DNA of 64,000 nt from Paenibacillus tianjinensis (GTDB lineage Bacteria; Bacillota; Bacilli; Paenibacillales; Paenibacillaceae): contig NZ_CP070969.1 of assembly GCF_017086365.1 (NCBI RefSeq), forward strand, positions 620,001 to 684,000, written 5' to 3'. The translations under genes and the position numbers were made by a program. Below the pieces are notes generated by a model. The model had not been told where the DNA came from. It was given only the letters and a program-made list of their open reading frames with translations, and did no database searches. Every line of letters starts with the position of its first letter. The stretch's first letter is position 1. Below are positions 8,801 through 17,617 of this stretch, piece after piece.

Positions 8801-10639
8801 CTATTCGCCTCCTCCTGTTGAATGACTGGCCGTCATACCCCAATCAATAAATTGAATGATACCTTTGTTCAAAAGCGCTGTCTCTTGGCGGTTCATCGGA
8901 TAATGTCCCATCATCAGCGCATTACAGTACAGCATCTCGATAATGGTAGGCAGCATTGCCTTGTGCGCCGGATGAAATGCCCGCTCAATGACAGGATTGT
9001 TCAGGTTAAAATAAAGCGTTGCGTATGCTGCATCTTTTAACGTAGCGCCCAGGCTGCCCAGAACGGAGGACAGAGCGTCGGTGCTCACTTCTTTGGTTGC
9101 CTCCATAACACGCCATTGAGCGGACTCCTGGGACAGCGTGTAGAGTACAGGAATCTCCTCTGGCTTGAAGCGGCGAAGCTGCACCTGGCAGCGGAATTTC
9201 TGCAGCACACTATCTGCCAATCTTACGGATTCATAGTAGTCAAGCCGCTCTTGGGGTGTAATATCGGTAAAGGATAACGACACCTCCTCCGGCAGCAAGC
9301 GTTCCGTTTGCACGTCCGGGTCAATTAGGGGCAGCAGGGACAACAGCTCAGCGTCATAAATATACCCGCCATTCACCACCAGCATGGATTGGGCCGAAGC
9401 CACATGAGTAATCTGACGGTACTCGTCCAGAGTAGCAGTAAAGTAAAGGGGGGACTGCTGCTTCAGCTCGCCAAGCGGCTTCGTACCAAACGTGCTCTCA
9501 AACGGGAGCCACTCGTGAATAATGGAGTAGAAGGACGAATCTTCCACTGCGAGGGCCTTCATGGATAAGGCATGCAGCGAAATAATGGATTGCAGGCGAT
9601 CCGGATCATACTCCGCCATCCTCATCAATTCCTGACGAATGCTGCTCCCCAGTTCTTCCCGCACCTGCTCCAGCTGGACGTTCTCATAGAAATGCTCCCG
9701 GGAAGCGGTCGGCTGCAGCTCATCGGTCCAGATCATGCATTTGACGAAGAACGCCCAGTCCGGCAGGACATTGTCGGCGGCTTCGGAGACCAGCATGTGC
9801 TTCAAGTACACCCGGTGATTGCGTTTGGCGCCCAGGTTCACTGCCTGCGGCAGGATGAAGGCGATGCCTCCCGTCCGGCCGGAGGAGGTATGCAGAGGAA
9901 TGAAATCGCGGAACGTCTCCCCAAGCACCTGCTTACCAAAGGCCAGCACCTCGCTGCGATGCTTCCGGGCCAGCTGCGGATCTTTGACCCAAGACGGGGA
10001 AGGCGGATTAATCAGGCGAGTGGTTTGATTGGACACCAATTGGATGGGATAAGGCAGCAGGGCTCCATAATGGAACAGCCATTCTTGCAGATTGCCTTCC
10101 TTGAAGTACGGCTCGGAGCCTTCTTTGCAACGCAAAAAAACTTTAGTTCCCGGAGCATGTATCCCTTCGAGCTTGCGGATCGTATAGGTTCCATCCGGCT
10201 TCCCGCGCCATTCCAGTGCAGGTCCGCCCTTGGCGGATTGTGTAACCATGACGATATCGTCACTCACCATAAAGCAAGACAAGAGCCCGATGCCAAACCG
10301 CCCGATAAAAGAGGTGTTGGTCTGGAGAAAGTCCTCGCCCCGCTTGGAGGATTGTCCGATCATTGCCAGGAACTCATGAATTTCCGACTCGTCTAACCCG
10401 ATCCCGTTATCTTCTACTAATAAGGTCGCCCCGGTTGAAGTTTCGCTTACCTCGACATGAATCCTGCCATCGTATCCACCCTGGGAATAAGCCTGCCGTG
10501 CAGTAATCGCGTCTACGCCATTTTGCAGCAGCTCCCTCAAGAATACCTTCGGGCTGCTATACAAATGGTTAGACAAAATGTTGATCATACCGCTTAAGTT
10601 GACCTGAAAACGATATGTATCCTGGGTTTGATTATTCAT
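8801..10639 (-). CDS. HSP90-family ATPase, divergent short form
   Basis: A 612-residue protein with an N-terminal GHKL ATPase domain of the HtpG/HSP90 type. The helix FLRELLQNGVDAI has the catalytic Glu. The nucleotide motifs are VEDNGIGLD, FIGRFGIGLLSCF (lid and glycine loop) and GTKVFLR. A middle domain follows, and the C-terminal part diverges from HtpG. HtpG usually begins helix 1 in the context NALYSNKEIFLREL; here it is NHLYSSPKVFLREL. The ATG at 10639 is preferred because TAGGAGA lies 9 bases upstream. It is the first gene of an operon with the helical protein. The operon, not HtpG housekeeping, is probably its functional unit. Confidence 0.85.
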   Translation of the reverse strand: MNNQTQDTYRFQVNLSGMINILSNHLYSSPKVFLRELLQNGVDAITARQAYSQGGYDGRIHVEVSETSTGATLLVEDNGIGLDESEIHEFLAMIGQSSKRGEDFLQTNTSFIGRFGIGLLSCFMVSDDIVMVTQSAKGGPALEWRGKPDGTYTIRKLEGIHAPGTKVFLRCKEGSEPYFKEGNLQEWLFHYGALLPYPIQLVSNQTTRLINPPSPSWVKDPQLARKHRSEVLAFGKQVLGETFRDFIPLHTSSGRTGGIAFILPQAVNLGAKRNHRVYLKHMLVSEAADNVLPDWAFFVKCMIWTDELQPTASREHFYENVQLEQVREELGSSIRQELMRMAEYDPDRLQSIISLHALSMKALAVEDSSFYSIIHEWLPFESTFGTKPLGELKQQSPLYFTATLDEYRQITHVASAQSMLVVNGGYIYDAELLSLLPLIDPDVQTERLLPEEVSLSFTDITPQERLDYYESVRLADSVLQKFRCQVQLRRFKPEEIPVLYTLSQESAQWRVMEATKEVSTDALSSVLGSLGATLKDAAYATLYFNLNNPVIERAFHPAHKAMLPTIIEMLYCNALMMGHYPMNRQETALLNKGIIQFIDWGMTASHSTGGGE

Positions 10640-11149
10640 TTTTGTTCTCCTATTCTGTAATAATCGCACTTAGCATCCACAGGAGGACAACTGTATTGTC
10701 CTTTATGCCAACAACAGACCGTTATGTATGCGGATGCCGCTCTATATATTACCCACGAGCTTCTTTTTAAGAAACAAATTTTTCCAGTATTATTCCATAT
10801 ATATACACCATCCCTAATTGTCGCTTTGTAGTACTGTTCACTATTAGTTTAGAACGGAGAATAACGAGAAGTAGCGGTGTCATGCCCTTCTTAGTTAAGG
10901 AGGGCTTTTTCTTTTGCTTAGTAGTGAAGGGGAGTATGTTATTACTTTTTTAAGGACAACTCTATTTCAGTAATGGGCTATGCGCATCCATAGACAAAAA
11001 TAAGAGGTGAAATCTGGTTACTGGTATTTGTCTGATCTGATACAATATGAGCTTTAGCGAAGTATGTTGGAATGTGTAGTCGGAAGTAATCTGCGCGGAA
11101 TTGTATTCATGAACATGTCCCGTAAAGCAAAAAAGCCCGTATGCGAATT
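10640..11149. other. Intergenic region upstream of the HSP90 operon
   Basis: It contains the palindrome AGGACAA-N5-TTGTCCT at 10684-10702, 45 bases before the HSP90 start, a possible operator. A plus-strand terminator lies at 10884-10915 (GCCCTTC / GGAGGGC, then TTTTTC) with no intact gene upstream of it on that strand. The remainder holds no gene I can support. Confidence 0.5.
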
Positions 11150-11187
11150 TGGTCAAGCCCCTGTTTTATAGACACTAAAAAAAGACC

Positions 11188-12073
11188 CTAGGCTATAAGC
11201 TGCTTCCGGTACTCTACCGGAGGCAGCTTATTTAGTCTTCGTTGCGGTCGATGTTCGTTATAAAATTGAATATAGGCTTTCAATTCGCCTTTGTGCCTCA
11301 TCCATATTTCGGATATCATAAGGGTAGAGCTCTTCCGTTTTGAGATGCGAGAAGAAGCTCTCCATGGAGGCATTGTCATAACAATTTCCTCGTCGAGACA
11401 TGCTGATTCGGGCGCCAACCTTTGGCAGCATGTCGTGGTATGCATGAGACGTGTACTGGAATCCCTGGTCGCTGTGAACGATCAGTCCGGTCACGTCTTT
11501 TGTCTTGTTAAAGGCATTCTCAAAGGTCTGTAGAACCAGTGGATTGTCATTTTTCCGGCTCATCTGGTAGGCTACAATCTCATTATTAAACAAGTCTTTC
11601 ACCGCGGAGAGGTAGATCCACGACTCTCCCACCCGGTATTGTGTAACATCTGTAACCCATTTTTGGTTTGGAGCATCTGCCTTGAAATCCCGTTTCAGTA
11701 GGTTTTTAGCGACACGCCCTTCGGTCGAAGAAGCGTAGTTACAGCGATGTTTTCGCCGAATTCGTGAGCGGATCCCTAGCACCTGCATAAGCCGAAGTAC
11801 CTTCTAATGATTCATCCAGACCCCATGGTCCTGTAGTAAAAACAGTTGAAGCTGCCGGTAGCCGTAAACACCATTGTAGTGCGTATAGACCTTCTTCACG
11901 AGTTCCTTATCTTCTCGGTCCCGATCGAATGCTTTGCGCTTTAGAAAAGCGTAATATCCGCTTCTGGAGACTCCAAAAACTTTGCAAAGCTGAGTAACTG
12001 GATATTCATTTGCTACTCTATCAATCGTTATATACCGCTGCGTTTCATCTCCTGCATCCAGATTTCCAAGCAC
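11188..12073 (-). pseudogene. IS3-family transposase OrfB, broken by a stop and a frameshift
   Basis: An rve-type integrase transposase. After the N-terminal HTH_21-like part (GVSRSGYYAFLKRK, YGYRQLQLFL) an amber codon after VWMNH (near 11806) replaces a probable Lys. The frame then continues through the catalytic triad: Asp in WVTDVTQY, Asp in IVHSDQGFQY and Glu in DNASMESFFSHLK. After QRRIESLY a frameshift near 11265 puts the conserved tail (IQFYNEHRPQRRLNKLPP) in another frame. All three acidic residues remain, so the inactivation is by the two lesions. Confidence 0.85.
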
Positions 12074-12339
12074 TTTTTTAGCATCTCGTTCTCCCGCATT
12101 AGCCTTTGGATCTGACTATCCTGATTCACATATTCCTTAGGGATTCCCCGCCCATCCATCAGTCCAAGCTCGCCAAGTTCCCGGTACTTCCGCATCCATA
12201 CTTTCAACCGGTGTCGGTCAGGAATGTTAAACTTCTCCATGATTCTGCGATAGGTCCATCCCTCTTTAACGTGTAGGCGTATAGCTTCAAGCTTTATCTC
12301 ATATGAATACGTTGTGAACTTTTGTCCTTTTTTCACCAT
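12028..12339 (-). CDS. IS3-family transposase OrfA
   Basis: A 103-residue helix-turn-helix protein that binds the element ends. The HTH is in EIKLEAIRLHVKEGWTYRRI and the leucine-zipper-like tail in IQRLMRENEMLKKCLEIW. The ATG at 12339 follows AAGGGG by 9 bases. The A6G heptamer (12073-12079, in CTAAAAAAGTGC) near the end is the usual slippery site for -1 frameshifting into OrfB. OrfA itself appears intact. Confidence 0.85.
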   Translation of the reverse strand: MVKKGQKFTTYSYEIKLEAIRLHVKEGWTYRRIMEKFNIPDRHRLKVWMRKYRELGELGLMDGRGIPKEYVNQDSQIQRLMRENEMLKKCLEIWMQEMKRSGI

Positions 12340-12413
12340 AAAAATGCACCCCTTAGATTTCATCGGATAAACCAGGGGTTTATTCCAATGTCTATTCTAA
12401 GGGGTGCACTTCA

Positions 12414-12437
12414 TACCGCATGCGGGCTTTTTCTGCA
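12414..12437 (-). terminator. Terminator arm separated from its partner by the IS
   Basis: The sequence here (CCGCATGCGGGCTTTTT on the plus strand) pairs with GCAAAAAAGCCCGTATGCG at 11127-11145 on the other side of the IS. Without the IS the two would form one long hairpin flanked by T and A runs, a terminator for the esterase gene. The right arm alone can still fold (GCATGC). Confidence 0.65.
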
Positions 12438-12458
12438 ACGTGGCACTGCTGCCCTAGC

Positions 12459-15455
12459 TTATTTGTTGCCTAAGGACTGAAGGATAGTTTGCACTAACGC
12501 CGCATAACCGGACTCCAGTCCTTTCCCCGTCTGGGCACGTACTTCATTGCTAAGGGCTTTCAGGGCATTGCTTGTTTTCTTGGCGTCGTTGCCGGCCGCT
12601 TGCACCTGCTTCACCTTCGCTAATAGGCTGTTTAGCAGAACAGGTTTCGTAATGAAGCCGTTGTCACTGCCTGTTTGGAACAACGAGTCCAGATGCGCGA
12701 TTTCCATATAAAGGGTTATGTGACGTGTGACCGTAACGGAATTTCCCGCCTTATCGCTTGCTTTCACGACGATGGAATGTACACCGAGCGATAGACTCAA
12801 TGGTGCTGCTGTAATTAATTGGGGGGAAGGCTTACCGTCCCATGTGACGGATACCGAATCCACGCCGCTAGTTGCATCGGATGCCACAATCGGATAGTTC
12901 AGAGCATCACTAATCAGAAGCTTCGAGATGTCAGGCATCGTAATAGTAGGGGCTGTCAGATCGATCTGAATGATCTTCTCCTTCACCGCTTCCTTGTTGC
13001 CTGCCTGGTCCTCGCTGTAGTAACGAAGAGTGTGAATCCCCTCCGATGAAATCGATACAGAATTGCCGGTGGTATAGGCTCCTCCGTCCAAGCTGTAGTA
13101 CGTGGAAGCAACTCCGCTGCCCGCATCGGTCGCTTGAAGGACTACGTTCACGGGATGGGTCTGCCACCCGGTTGGGGCGTTATCCATCGTTACAGGAGGT
13201 GTTTTTCTCTGCGCGAACATCCAATCAAAGACGTCAGTGTAGTCATTGTTCCAAGCAGGTAAGTTAGAGGACTGTGCTGTGGGAGCTATGCTCCAAGTCC
13301 CCATTGTTATCTGGTTGTAAAGAACCGCAGCTTCGACCTCGTGCGCTATATAATCAGCCAGGACAGGTGTATTAGCCGGATTCGGCCTCTGAGTCGGCTG
13401 ATCAAATTGATTGTAAGGCCACGTAAGAGCCTCATTGCTCTCAAAACGCGAAGCCCTTGCGTTGACCATTTTCGGCATATTAGTGTTTATGAAGGTAGTG
13501 AGGTTAGTCTGGTATATTCCAACGTTATTAGCATTTATAAACATCCAATAGGCCAGTTCGGTGTGAGCGGCGTTGGTGCTCGCGTTCGGTGATCCGTTTA
13601 CCGGAGACATAGGTGCGGCGGCTGCGAAGAAGCCGGGGTAGTCGTTAACTAAGCTGTTCGTATACAGGCCGCCCCATGAGAAGCCCGCCGCGTAAATACG
13701 GTTAGGGTCTACTGCACCGCTGGCAACCAGGTCGTCTATAACCTTCTTAACATTGGCTGTGGAGGGAGTAGATACGCCATTATAGGAAATATTCAGTATG
13801 TGGCTGGCGTATTTTTCGGGGTTTTTCTCCATTTTCTTCATTAGAGCGACCGAGCCGTTGGCTGATTTCATGGCCGCTTTTTGGTCTGTTGCAGCGTTGG
13901 TGCCGCCGCGTGACCTGCCGTGGGTATAGACATACAGCGGCAATCCTTGCACCACATTACCATTGCCATCTTTTTGAAGGTAGAGCGCGCGATTGACCGA
14001 ATCGCCCGTGGGTGTTGTAAACTTGTCAAGGATCGGATTCACAACTTTTTCCTGTTCAAAAACTACGTTGCGAAGCGGACTCCCTTCTGTCAGTTCGATC
14101 CCGTCGTTTTGGACGATGTTGTAAACTTGCTTTGTCGAGTTACTGCTGCCATCCAGCGTTATATTGCCGCCGCTCTCTGAATAAAACTCAAACTCAACTA
14201 CGATGTAACGGCCGCTTGCCAGTCCGTCCTGATAATCCGGTGAATGGCTTACCGTCCCCAAATAGCCGCGTACCTTTGGTTCGTCGTTGGCGTATACCCT
14301 TGTGATCTTGCGCGTCCCTTCGAAGGTCACCGAGTCGCCGTTCAGAGTCGTGTTCCTAGCCGAGACGGTAAACAAGCCCGGATCAAGCTCGGAGCCTAAC
14401 GCCGCCTTCCCGTCACCTAAGTCAATGATGACAGCCGTCGTATACTCGCCTCGGGCGAAGTTGTCATTCCATACGATAAAGGGAAGCAGCAATGCGTCCG
14501 GATCGTTTTTGAATGTCACGTGAATGGTATGGTTAGCTTCAACATTTAAAAAGGTATAAGTGCCAGCGGATAGAGTCACGGCCACGCCGTCTACCGTTAC
14601 GGTATCCACAATTTTTCCGTGATCGGGGGTAAACGTAAATTCTTTGCTTGAGCCCTTATCTAGTCTCAGAACATCGCCGGGTGGGTTCGGCGTTATGGCA
14701 CCGCCTGGTCCCGCCGTGGCGGTGATTGAGAATCGGGTGTCCACTTCATTGGCTGAAGAGAGCTGCAGGCTGTCTCTAAATGAAGCATCGCTGGAATAAG
14801 CCGCGTCTGGAACTCCGAAAGAGGAAACGACTTCATAGCGATCACCGCCCTTGTCCGTCGAGTTATTGATATAGACCTCAAAGGTAAGCTTGCCTTCCTG
14901 TAAGGTCAAGGTTCCTTTGGGTATTCTCATCTCCACGATATATCCTGTATCCGTGATCTGGGTCCACGCAGCTCTGCCAGGAGCGGACTGCCCTGAAAAC
15001 ACGCCCGTCGCGCTGACACGCCATTGGTTTGAGCCTCCGGATCCGTTGCCGACATAAAACTCCAGGCTGTCGTACTGGTAATCTCCGCCGGCTCCCTGAT
15101 ATAGATTGCTGTCCTCCACAACTACGCGGGCATACAGGTAGTTGTGGTCCCATAGGATTCTGGCTGTGCCCGTGGCATGGGGTCTTGGGTCGCCGGGAAC
15201 ATTGCTTTTGTTGATGAGATGCTCCATTGTCAGGTTCCACAGGGGGTCGTTTGACCCGAGTTCGGGAGTTCCGAACATGGCGGTCGGCGTCTCATTCGCT
15301 GCCATGCTTGTAACAGCTGTAGAACTGAGGTCGTCATCATGTACTTCTGCGTTCTCGGTGTTGTTAGTGGCGGCGGCAATGCTGGCAGACATTAGCGACG
15401 CCACCATTACCAAGCAACAGAGAAACGCAAGCACTTTGCCAAAACGTTTTAGCAT
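12459..15455 (-). CDS. Secreted multidomain esterase: CBM9-like, alpha/beta-hydrolase, FIMAH
   Basis: A 998-residue exported protein with a Sec signal peptide (MLKRFGKVLAFLCC, cleavage near SIAAAT). Domains in order are: a CBM9-type sugar-binding beta-sandwich (about 55-235); a beta-repeat of the InlB-B/bacterial-repeat type (about 242-315); an unassigned beta region (320-470); and an alpha/beta-hydrolase with nucleophile elbow GFSWGG (Ser593), as in feruloyl/PHB-type esterases. An OmpL47-like/Big beta domain (about 745-815), a second Ig-like domain, and a C-terminal FIMAH helical domain (about 925-998) complete it. FIMAH tails are common in secreted glycan enzymes of Paenibacillus. Probable role: deacylation of plant polysaccharide outside the cell. 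AAAGGAGG precedes the ATG. Its promoter carries a cre site. Confidence 0.85.
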   Translation of the reverse strand: MLKRFGKVLAFLCCLVMVASLMSASIAAATNNTENAEVHDDDLSSTAVTSMAANETPTAMFGTPELGSNDPLWNLTMEHLINKSNVPGDPRPHATGTARILWDHNYLYARVVVEDSNLYQGAGGDYQYDSLEFYVGNGSGGSNQWRVSATGVFSGQSAPGRAAWTQITDTGYIVEMRIPKGTLTLQEGKLTFEVYINNSTDKGGDRYEVVSSFGVPDAAYSSDASFRDSLQLSSANEVDTRFSITATAGPGGAITPNPPGDVLRLDKGSSKEFTFTPDHGKIVDTVTVDGVAVTLSAGTYTFLNVEANHTIHVTFKNDPDALLLPFIVWNDNFARGEYTTAVIIDLGDGKAALGSELDPGLFTVSARNTTLNGDSVTFEGTRKITRVYANDEPKVRGYLGTVSHSPDYQDGLASGRYIVVEFEFYSESGGNITLDGSSNSTKQVYNIVQNDGIELTEGSPLRNVVFEQEKVVNPILDKFTTPTGDSVNRALYLQKDGNGNVVQGLPLYVYTHGRSRGGTNAATDQKAAMKSANGSVALMKKMEKNPEKYASHILNISYNGVSTPSTANVKKVIDDLVASGAVDPNRIYAAGFSWGGLYTNSLVNDYPGFFAAAAPMSPVNGSPNASTNAAHTELAYWMFINANNVGIYQTNLTTFINTNMPKMVNARASRFESNEALTWPYNQFDQPTQRPNPANTPVLADYIAHEVEAAVLYNQITMGTWSIAPTAQSSNLPAWNNDYTDVFDWMFAQRKTPPVTMDNAPTGWQTHPVNVVLQATDAGSGVASTYYSLDGGAYTTGNSVSISSEGIHTLRYYSEDQAGNKEAVKEKIIQIDLTAPTITMPDISKLLISDALNYPIVASDATSGVDSVSVTWDGKPSPQLITAAPLSLSLGVHSIVVKASDKAGNSVTVTRHITLYMEIAHLDSLFQTGSDNGFITKPVLLNSLLAKVKQVQAAGNDAKKTSNALKALSNEVRAQTGKGLESGYAALVQTILQSLGNK

Positions 15456-15540
15456 AAAATTATTATCCTCCTTTTTTTCGATCCGTTGCGCCCAAGGCTT
15501 ACCCGCATCGATATTCGGGAATTGACACGCAAACGATTTA

Positions 15541-15589
15541 TGTTTGCGCTTTCATTTTTTATTATAGAGGGTAACGTCTTTTATCACAA
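15541..15589 (-). promoter_or_regulatory. Promoter with a CcpA cre site for the esterase gene
   Basis: On the minus strand TTGTGA (15589-15584) and TATAAT (15566-15561) are spaced by 17 bases. TGAAAGCGCAAACA (15554-15541) fits the cre consensus WTGNAANCGNWNNCW and covers the expected start point. This predicts repression by CcpA on preferred sugars. Confidence 0.8.
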
Positions 15590-15696
15590 TATACATGTCT
15601 TACATCCATTATCATTTGTTTACTTATTTTGGGTACCCACGTAGGAGTTGGAGTAGTGTTCGCAACAATGGATAGCATGTTGACTCTGCTTACTCA

Positions 15697-15713
15697 CATG
15701 TGGAGTCGGTGGC
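15697..15713 (+). repeat. 17-bp direct repeat, left copy
   Basis: CATGTGGAGTCGGTGGC is identical to 27543-27559. The two copies flank the accessory segment that contains the Wadjet operon, and the right copy is next to a serine-recombinase remnant. Confidence 0.5.
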
Positions 15714-15788
15714 TTTGTCTATATGATTTGCCAATATTACTTTTGTGCCAGGAAGTTGAAGTCTCGAAGTATAATCTGTGAAATAGAA

Positions 15789-15926
15789 ATGATACCTGGC
15801 CGATCGAACGTCACGCAGGCAGCCATTCAGGCAGGCTACAGCGCCAAAACGGCTGAGCAGCAGGGGTATCGGCTGCTTCAGAAAACTTCAGTTCAGGTAG
15901 TTATACAGAAGGAGAGTCTTAAATGA
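15789..15926 (+). pseudogene. Phage terminase small-subunit remnant
   Basis: Forty-five codons with the typical N-terminal helix-turn-helix of Terminase_2 small subunits: NVTQAAIQAGYSAKTAEQQG, then YRLLQKTSVQVVIQ. Full proteins are usually 140-180 residues, so most of the gene is missing. No ribosome-binding site is present. It marks an eroded prophage. Confidence 0.75.
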
Positions 15927-16332
15927 TCCCAAATGAGGTGATATTATTTTATGAAGCATTTCTATATAGCCAAAGAGGGGCGCTACGGAGCTCTTTTTAT
16001 CTAGAACTAAGATTAATCCTAAGGTCTATACTCGGTTTCATGGCATTTCGGGCAGGGTGGCAGTGTATCTGTGCTATTGTCGAGAACAACATGTTGTCCG
16101 CTACTTTTACATGTGTAAGTAGGCCTGCGTAAGGCTGGAATATGGGTAGGTTGGCTCAATGAAAGCGATCAGTTTCGTCTTGGTTCACGAAGAGCCATGC
16201 ACTCCTGCATGAAAGCGAAGATATAAACGGACTTCCCTGCGGTTTTGTGTTGTCACCGGAGCGAGTACTTGACTTAATCCTCGGCTTTAACTGATGAGCA
16301 ACCGGTTCGGTGTAGTCCCACTTGGATTTTTA
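15927..16332. other. Non-coding or decayed stretch
   Basis: Short frames only. A plus-strand frame near 16190-16292 (ALLHESEDINGLPCGFV, then LSPERVLDLILG) looks protein-like but has no start and is unrecognised; it is probably gene debris. Confidence 0.4.
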
Positions 16333-16372
16333 AATGTAGTAAAGTAGCGTAGTAATTGTACGTTACTACATT
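16333..16372. promoter_or_regulatory. 10-bp inverted repeat before the toxin-locus promoter
   Basis: AATGTAGTAA and TTACTACATT are perfect inverted repeats 20 bases apart. TAGTAA is repeated inside. They lie just upstream of the plus-strand TATAGT (16389-16394), so an operator is possible. Confidence 0.45.
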
Positions 16373-16400
16373 ATTAATTTATTTGTGGTATAGTAAAGGC

Positions 16401-16545
16401 AGAACAAGCGTACAATGCAAAAGGGAGCCGTGCGTCAACACGACTCCCCATGCAATAGCCGCTTTTAAGGGCGGTAGGCCTCAACAAACAGGACACGACA
16501 GATAGACCGCATACCTTTGCGAGAGGGGGCGGTCTATCTGCGTTT
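16401..16545 (+). ncRNA. Antisense RNA of a holin-like toxin locus (copy 3)
   Basis: It shares with the loci at 34.3 and 52.6 kb a hairpin (GAGCCGTG-like arm with CACGACTC), the conserved GCAATAGCCGCTTTTAAGGG stem-loop, and a terminator stem AGATAGACCGC / GCGGTCTATCT at 16500-16539. A promoter-like TATAGT is at 16389-16394. It runs opposite to the frameshifted toxin and would overlap its 3' end. Confidence 0.65.
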
Positions 16546-16607
16546 ATTGGACAGCAACGCTACGATAAGCGAACCAAAGGTTAGCGTAAGCATCTTGCTT
16601 CAAACAC
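16534..16607 (-). pseudogene. Frameshifted holin-like type I toxin (copy 3)
   Basis: GAAGGGAGG lies 4 bases before GTG at 16607. The frame reads VFEARCLR and stops. The neighbouring frame continues as MLTLTFGSLIVALL with a basic end (SNKRR) and stops inside the shared terminator. Compared with the intact toxins, two bases are extra. The short internal ATG (16593) has no well-placed ribosome-binding site. The ribosome-binding site can pair with CCTCTC just upstream. Confidence 0.7.
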
Positions 16608-16694
16608 TGTTCCTCCCTTCTGAGAGAGGTAGCCGACCGACCCTTTAAGCCTAATCTATTGCTCAATCAGTTTTACTTGTGAGGAGAGCTGCAG

Positions 16695-16832
16695 ATGCCG
16701 GACATACAGGCAATTGTATTAGACTTGGATGGAACGTTGCTCAGCAGTGACAAATCCATATCACCTAGAAATTATCAGACTGTTAAAAGATGTTATGATT
16801 CTGGAATTCATATTATTGTTGCCACGGCTTAA
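16695..16832 (+). pseudogene. Cof-type HAD hydrolase, N-terminal fragment
   Basis: AGGAGAGCTGCAG precedes an ATG that opens 45 codons with HAD motif I in full (AIVLDLDGTLLSSDKSIS) and motif II context ending HIIVATA, where a TAA stops translation. Cof phosphatases are about 260 residues, so only the first sixth remains. The following 70 bases hold no matching continuation. Confidence 0.8.
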
Positions 16833-16900
16833 GCAACGTGGAAGATATTTAAGCAAAAGGAAGAATCTTAATTAGATAGGTGTAGGAAAGAGGTTTTATT

Positions 16901-17617
16901 GTGGAACATTTGTCACAGTATACTTACGTTCAATCGATTGCTAAAGCTACCATAAGCGAATTACAGGAGATAATTAAAGAAGGCATAACGGAAAAGGAAA
17001 TCGTTTGTAGAGCCGAAGAGATCATGAGAAATAAGGGGAGTCATAGTTTTTGGTATCACGGTGTAGGGGCATTTGTACACGTTGGAAAGAGAACAATCAT
17101 TTCTGAGTCGGGTAAGGGATATACGCCTTCGGATATATCTGTCGGCAGGAATGATATCGTGACCATCGATCTTAGTCCAGAGATTAACGCCTATTGGGGA
17201 GACTATGCACGAACACTAATAGTGCTCGATGGAAATGTTATTGCTGAAGACGCACTTGCAAAAACCAAAAATGAATCTGCATTAGAATTTTCACATGGAA
17301 TTAACGCCGAAAAGGAACTCCATAAAGTATTTATTAATTTTGTAAGACCTGACATGACTTTTGAAGAAGTTTATTTATATATGAATGAGGTTATACAACA
17401 ACTTGGTTATATTAATCTTGATTTTTCTGGAAACTTGGGGCACACAATCGAATTCAATATAGATCAAAGAAGATATTTTGAGTCGGGGAATAAGATGAAG
17501 CTTAGTGAAGGATCACTATTTACATTTGAGCCACATATAAAGTACAGAAATGGAGTGTATGGCTTTAAACGGGAGAATATTTATTATTTCCGTAATGGAG
17601 AATTACTTGTTTTATAG
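16901..17617 (+). CDS. M24-family (pita-bread) metallopeptidase-like protein
   Basis: A 238-residue protein of the Xaa-Pro dipeptidase/methionine aminopeptidase fold. All five metal ligands can be placed: Asp in VTIDLSPEI, Asp in WGDYARTL, His in LGHTIEF, Glu in FTFEPHIK and Glu in FKRENIYYF. It has only the catalytic domain and lacks the N-terminal creatinase domain of PepQ-like enzymes. AGGAAAGAGG lies upstream of the start. The DNA is more AT-rich than its neighbours and remnants flank it, so recent acquisition is likely. The substrate is unknown. Confidence 0.8.
   Translation: MEHLSQYTYVQSIAKATISELQEIIKEGITEKEIVCRAEEIMRNKGSHSFWYHGVGAFVHVGKRTIISESGKGYTPSDISVGRNDIVTIDLSPEINAYWGDYARTLIVLDGNVIAEDALAKTKNESALEFSHGINAEKELHKVFINFVRPDMTFEEVYLYMNEVIQQLGYINLDFSGNLGHTIEFNIDQRRYFESGNKMKLSEGSLFTFEPHIKYRNGVYGFKRENIYYFRNGELLVL

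Larger units (their letters stand above)
11150..12413 (-). mobile_element. IS3-family (IS150-group) insertion sequence, inactivated
   Basis: A 1264-bp element read on the minus strand. The right end, TGAAGTGCACCCC then TTAGAATAGACA, and the left end, TGGTCAAGCCCC then TGTTTTATAGACA, are imperfect inverted repeats beginning with TG. It has orfA plus an orfB that bears a nonsense codon and a frameshift. No clear target duplication remains (ATT versus TAC at the edges), consistent with an old insertion. The element interrupts the loop of a terminator hairpin. Confidence 0.85.

Noticed and set aside
7862..8821. Long open frame (319 codons) on the plus strand opposite the helical partner gene
   Set aside because: Shadow of the minus-strand gene, with no start signal and unnatural composition.
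9572..10396. Long open frame (274 codons) on the plus strand opposite the HSP90 gene
   Set aside because: It is the antisense of a strongly supported coding region with clear ATPase motifs; no ribosome-binding site or family match.
10962..11156. A 64-codon minus-strand frame next to the IS
   Set aside because: It runs through the terminator arm and the IS edge, with no start signal.
15927..16134. A 69-codon frame after the terminase remnant
   Set aside because: Starts inside the debris, with no recognisable domain and no proper ribosome-binding spacing.
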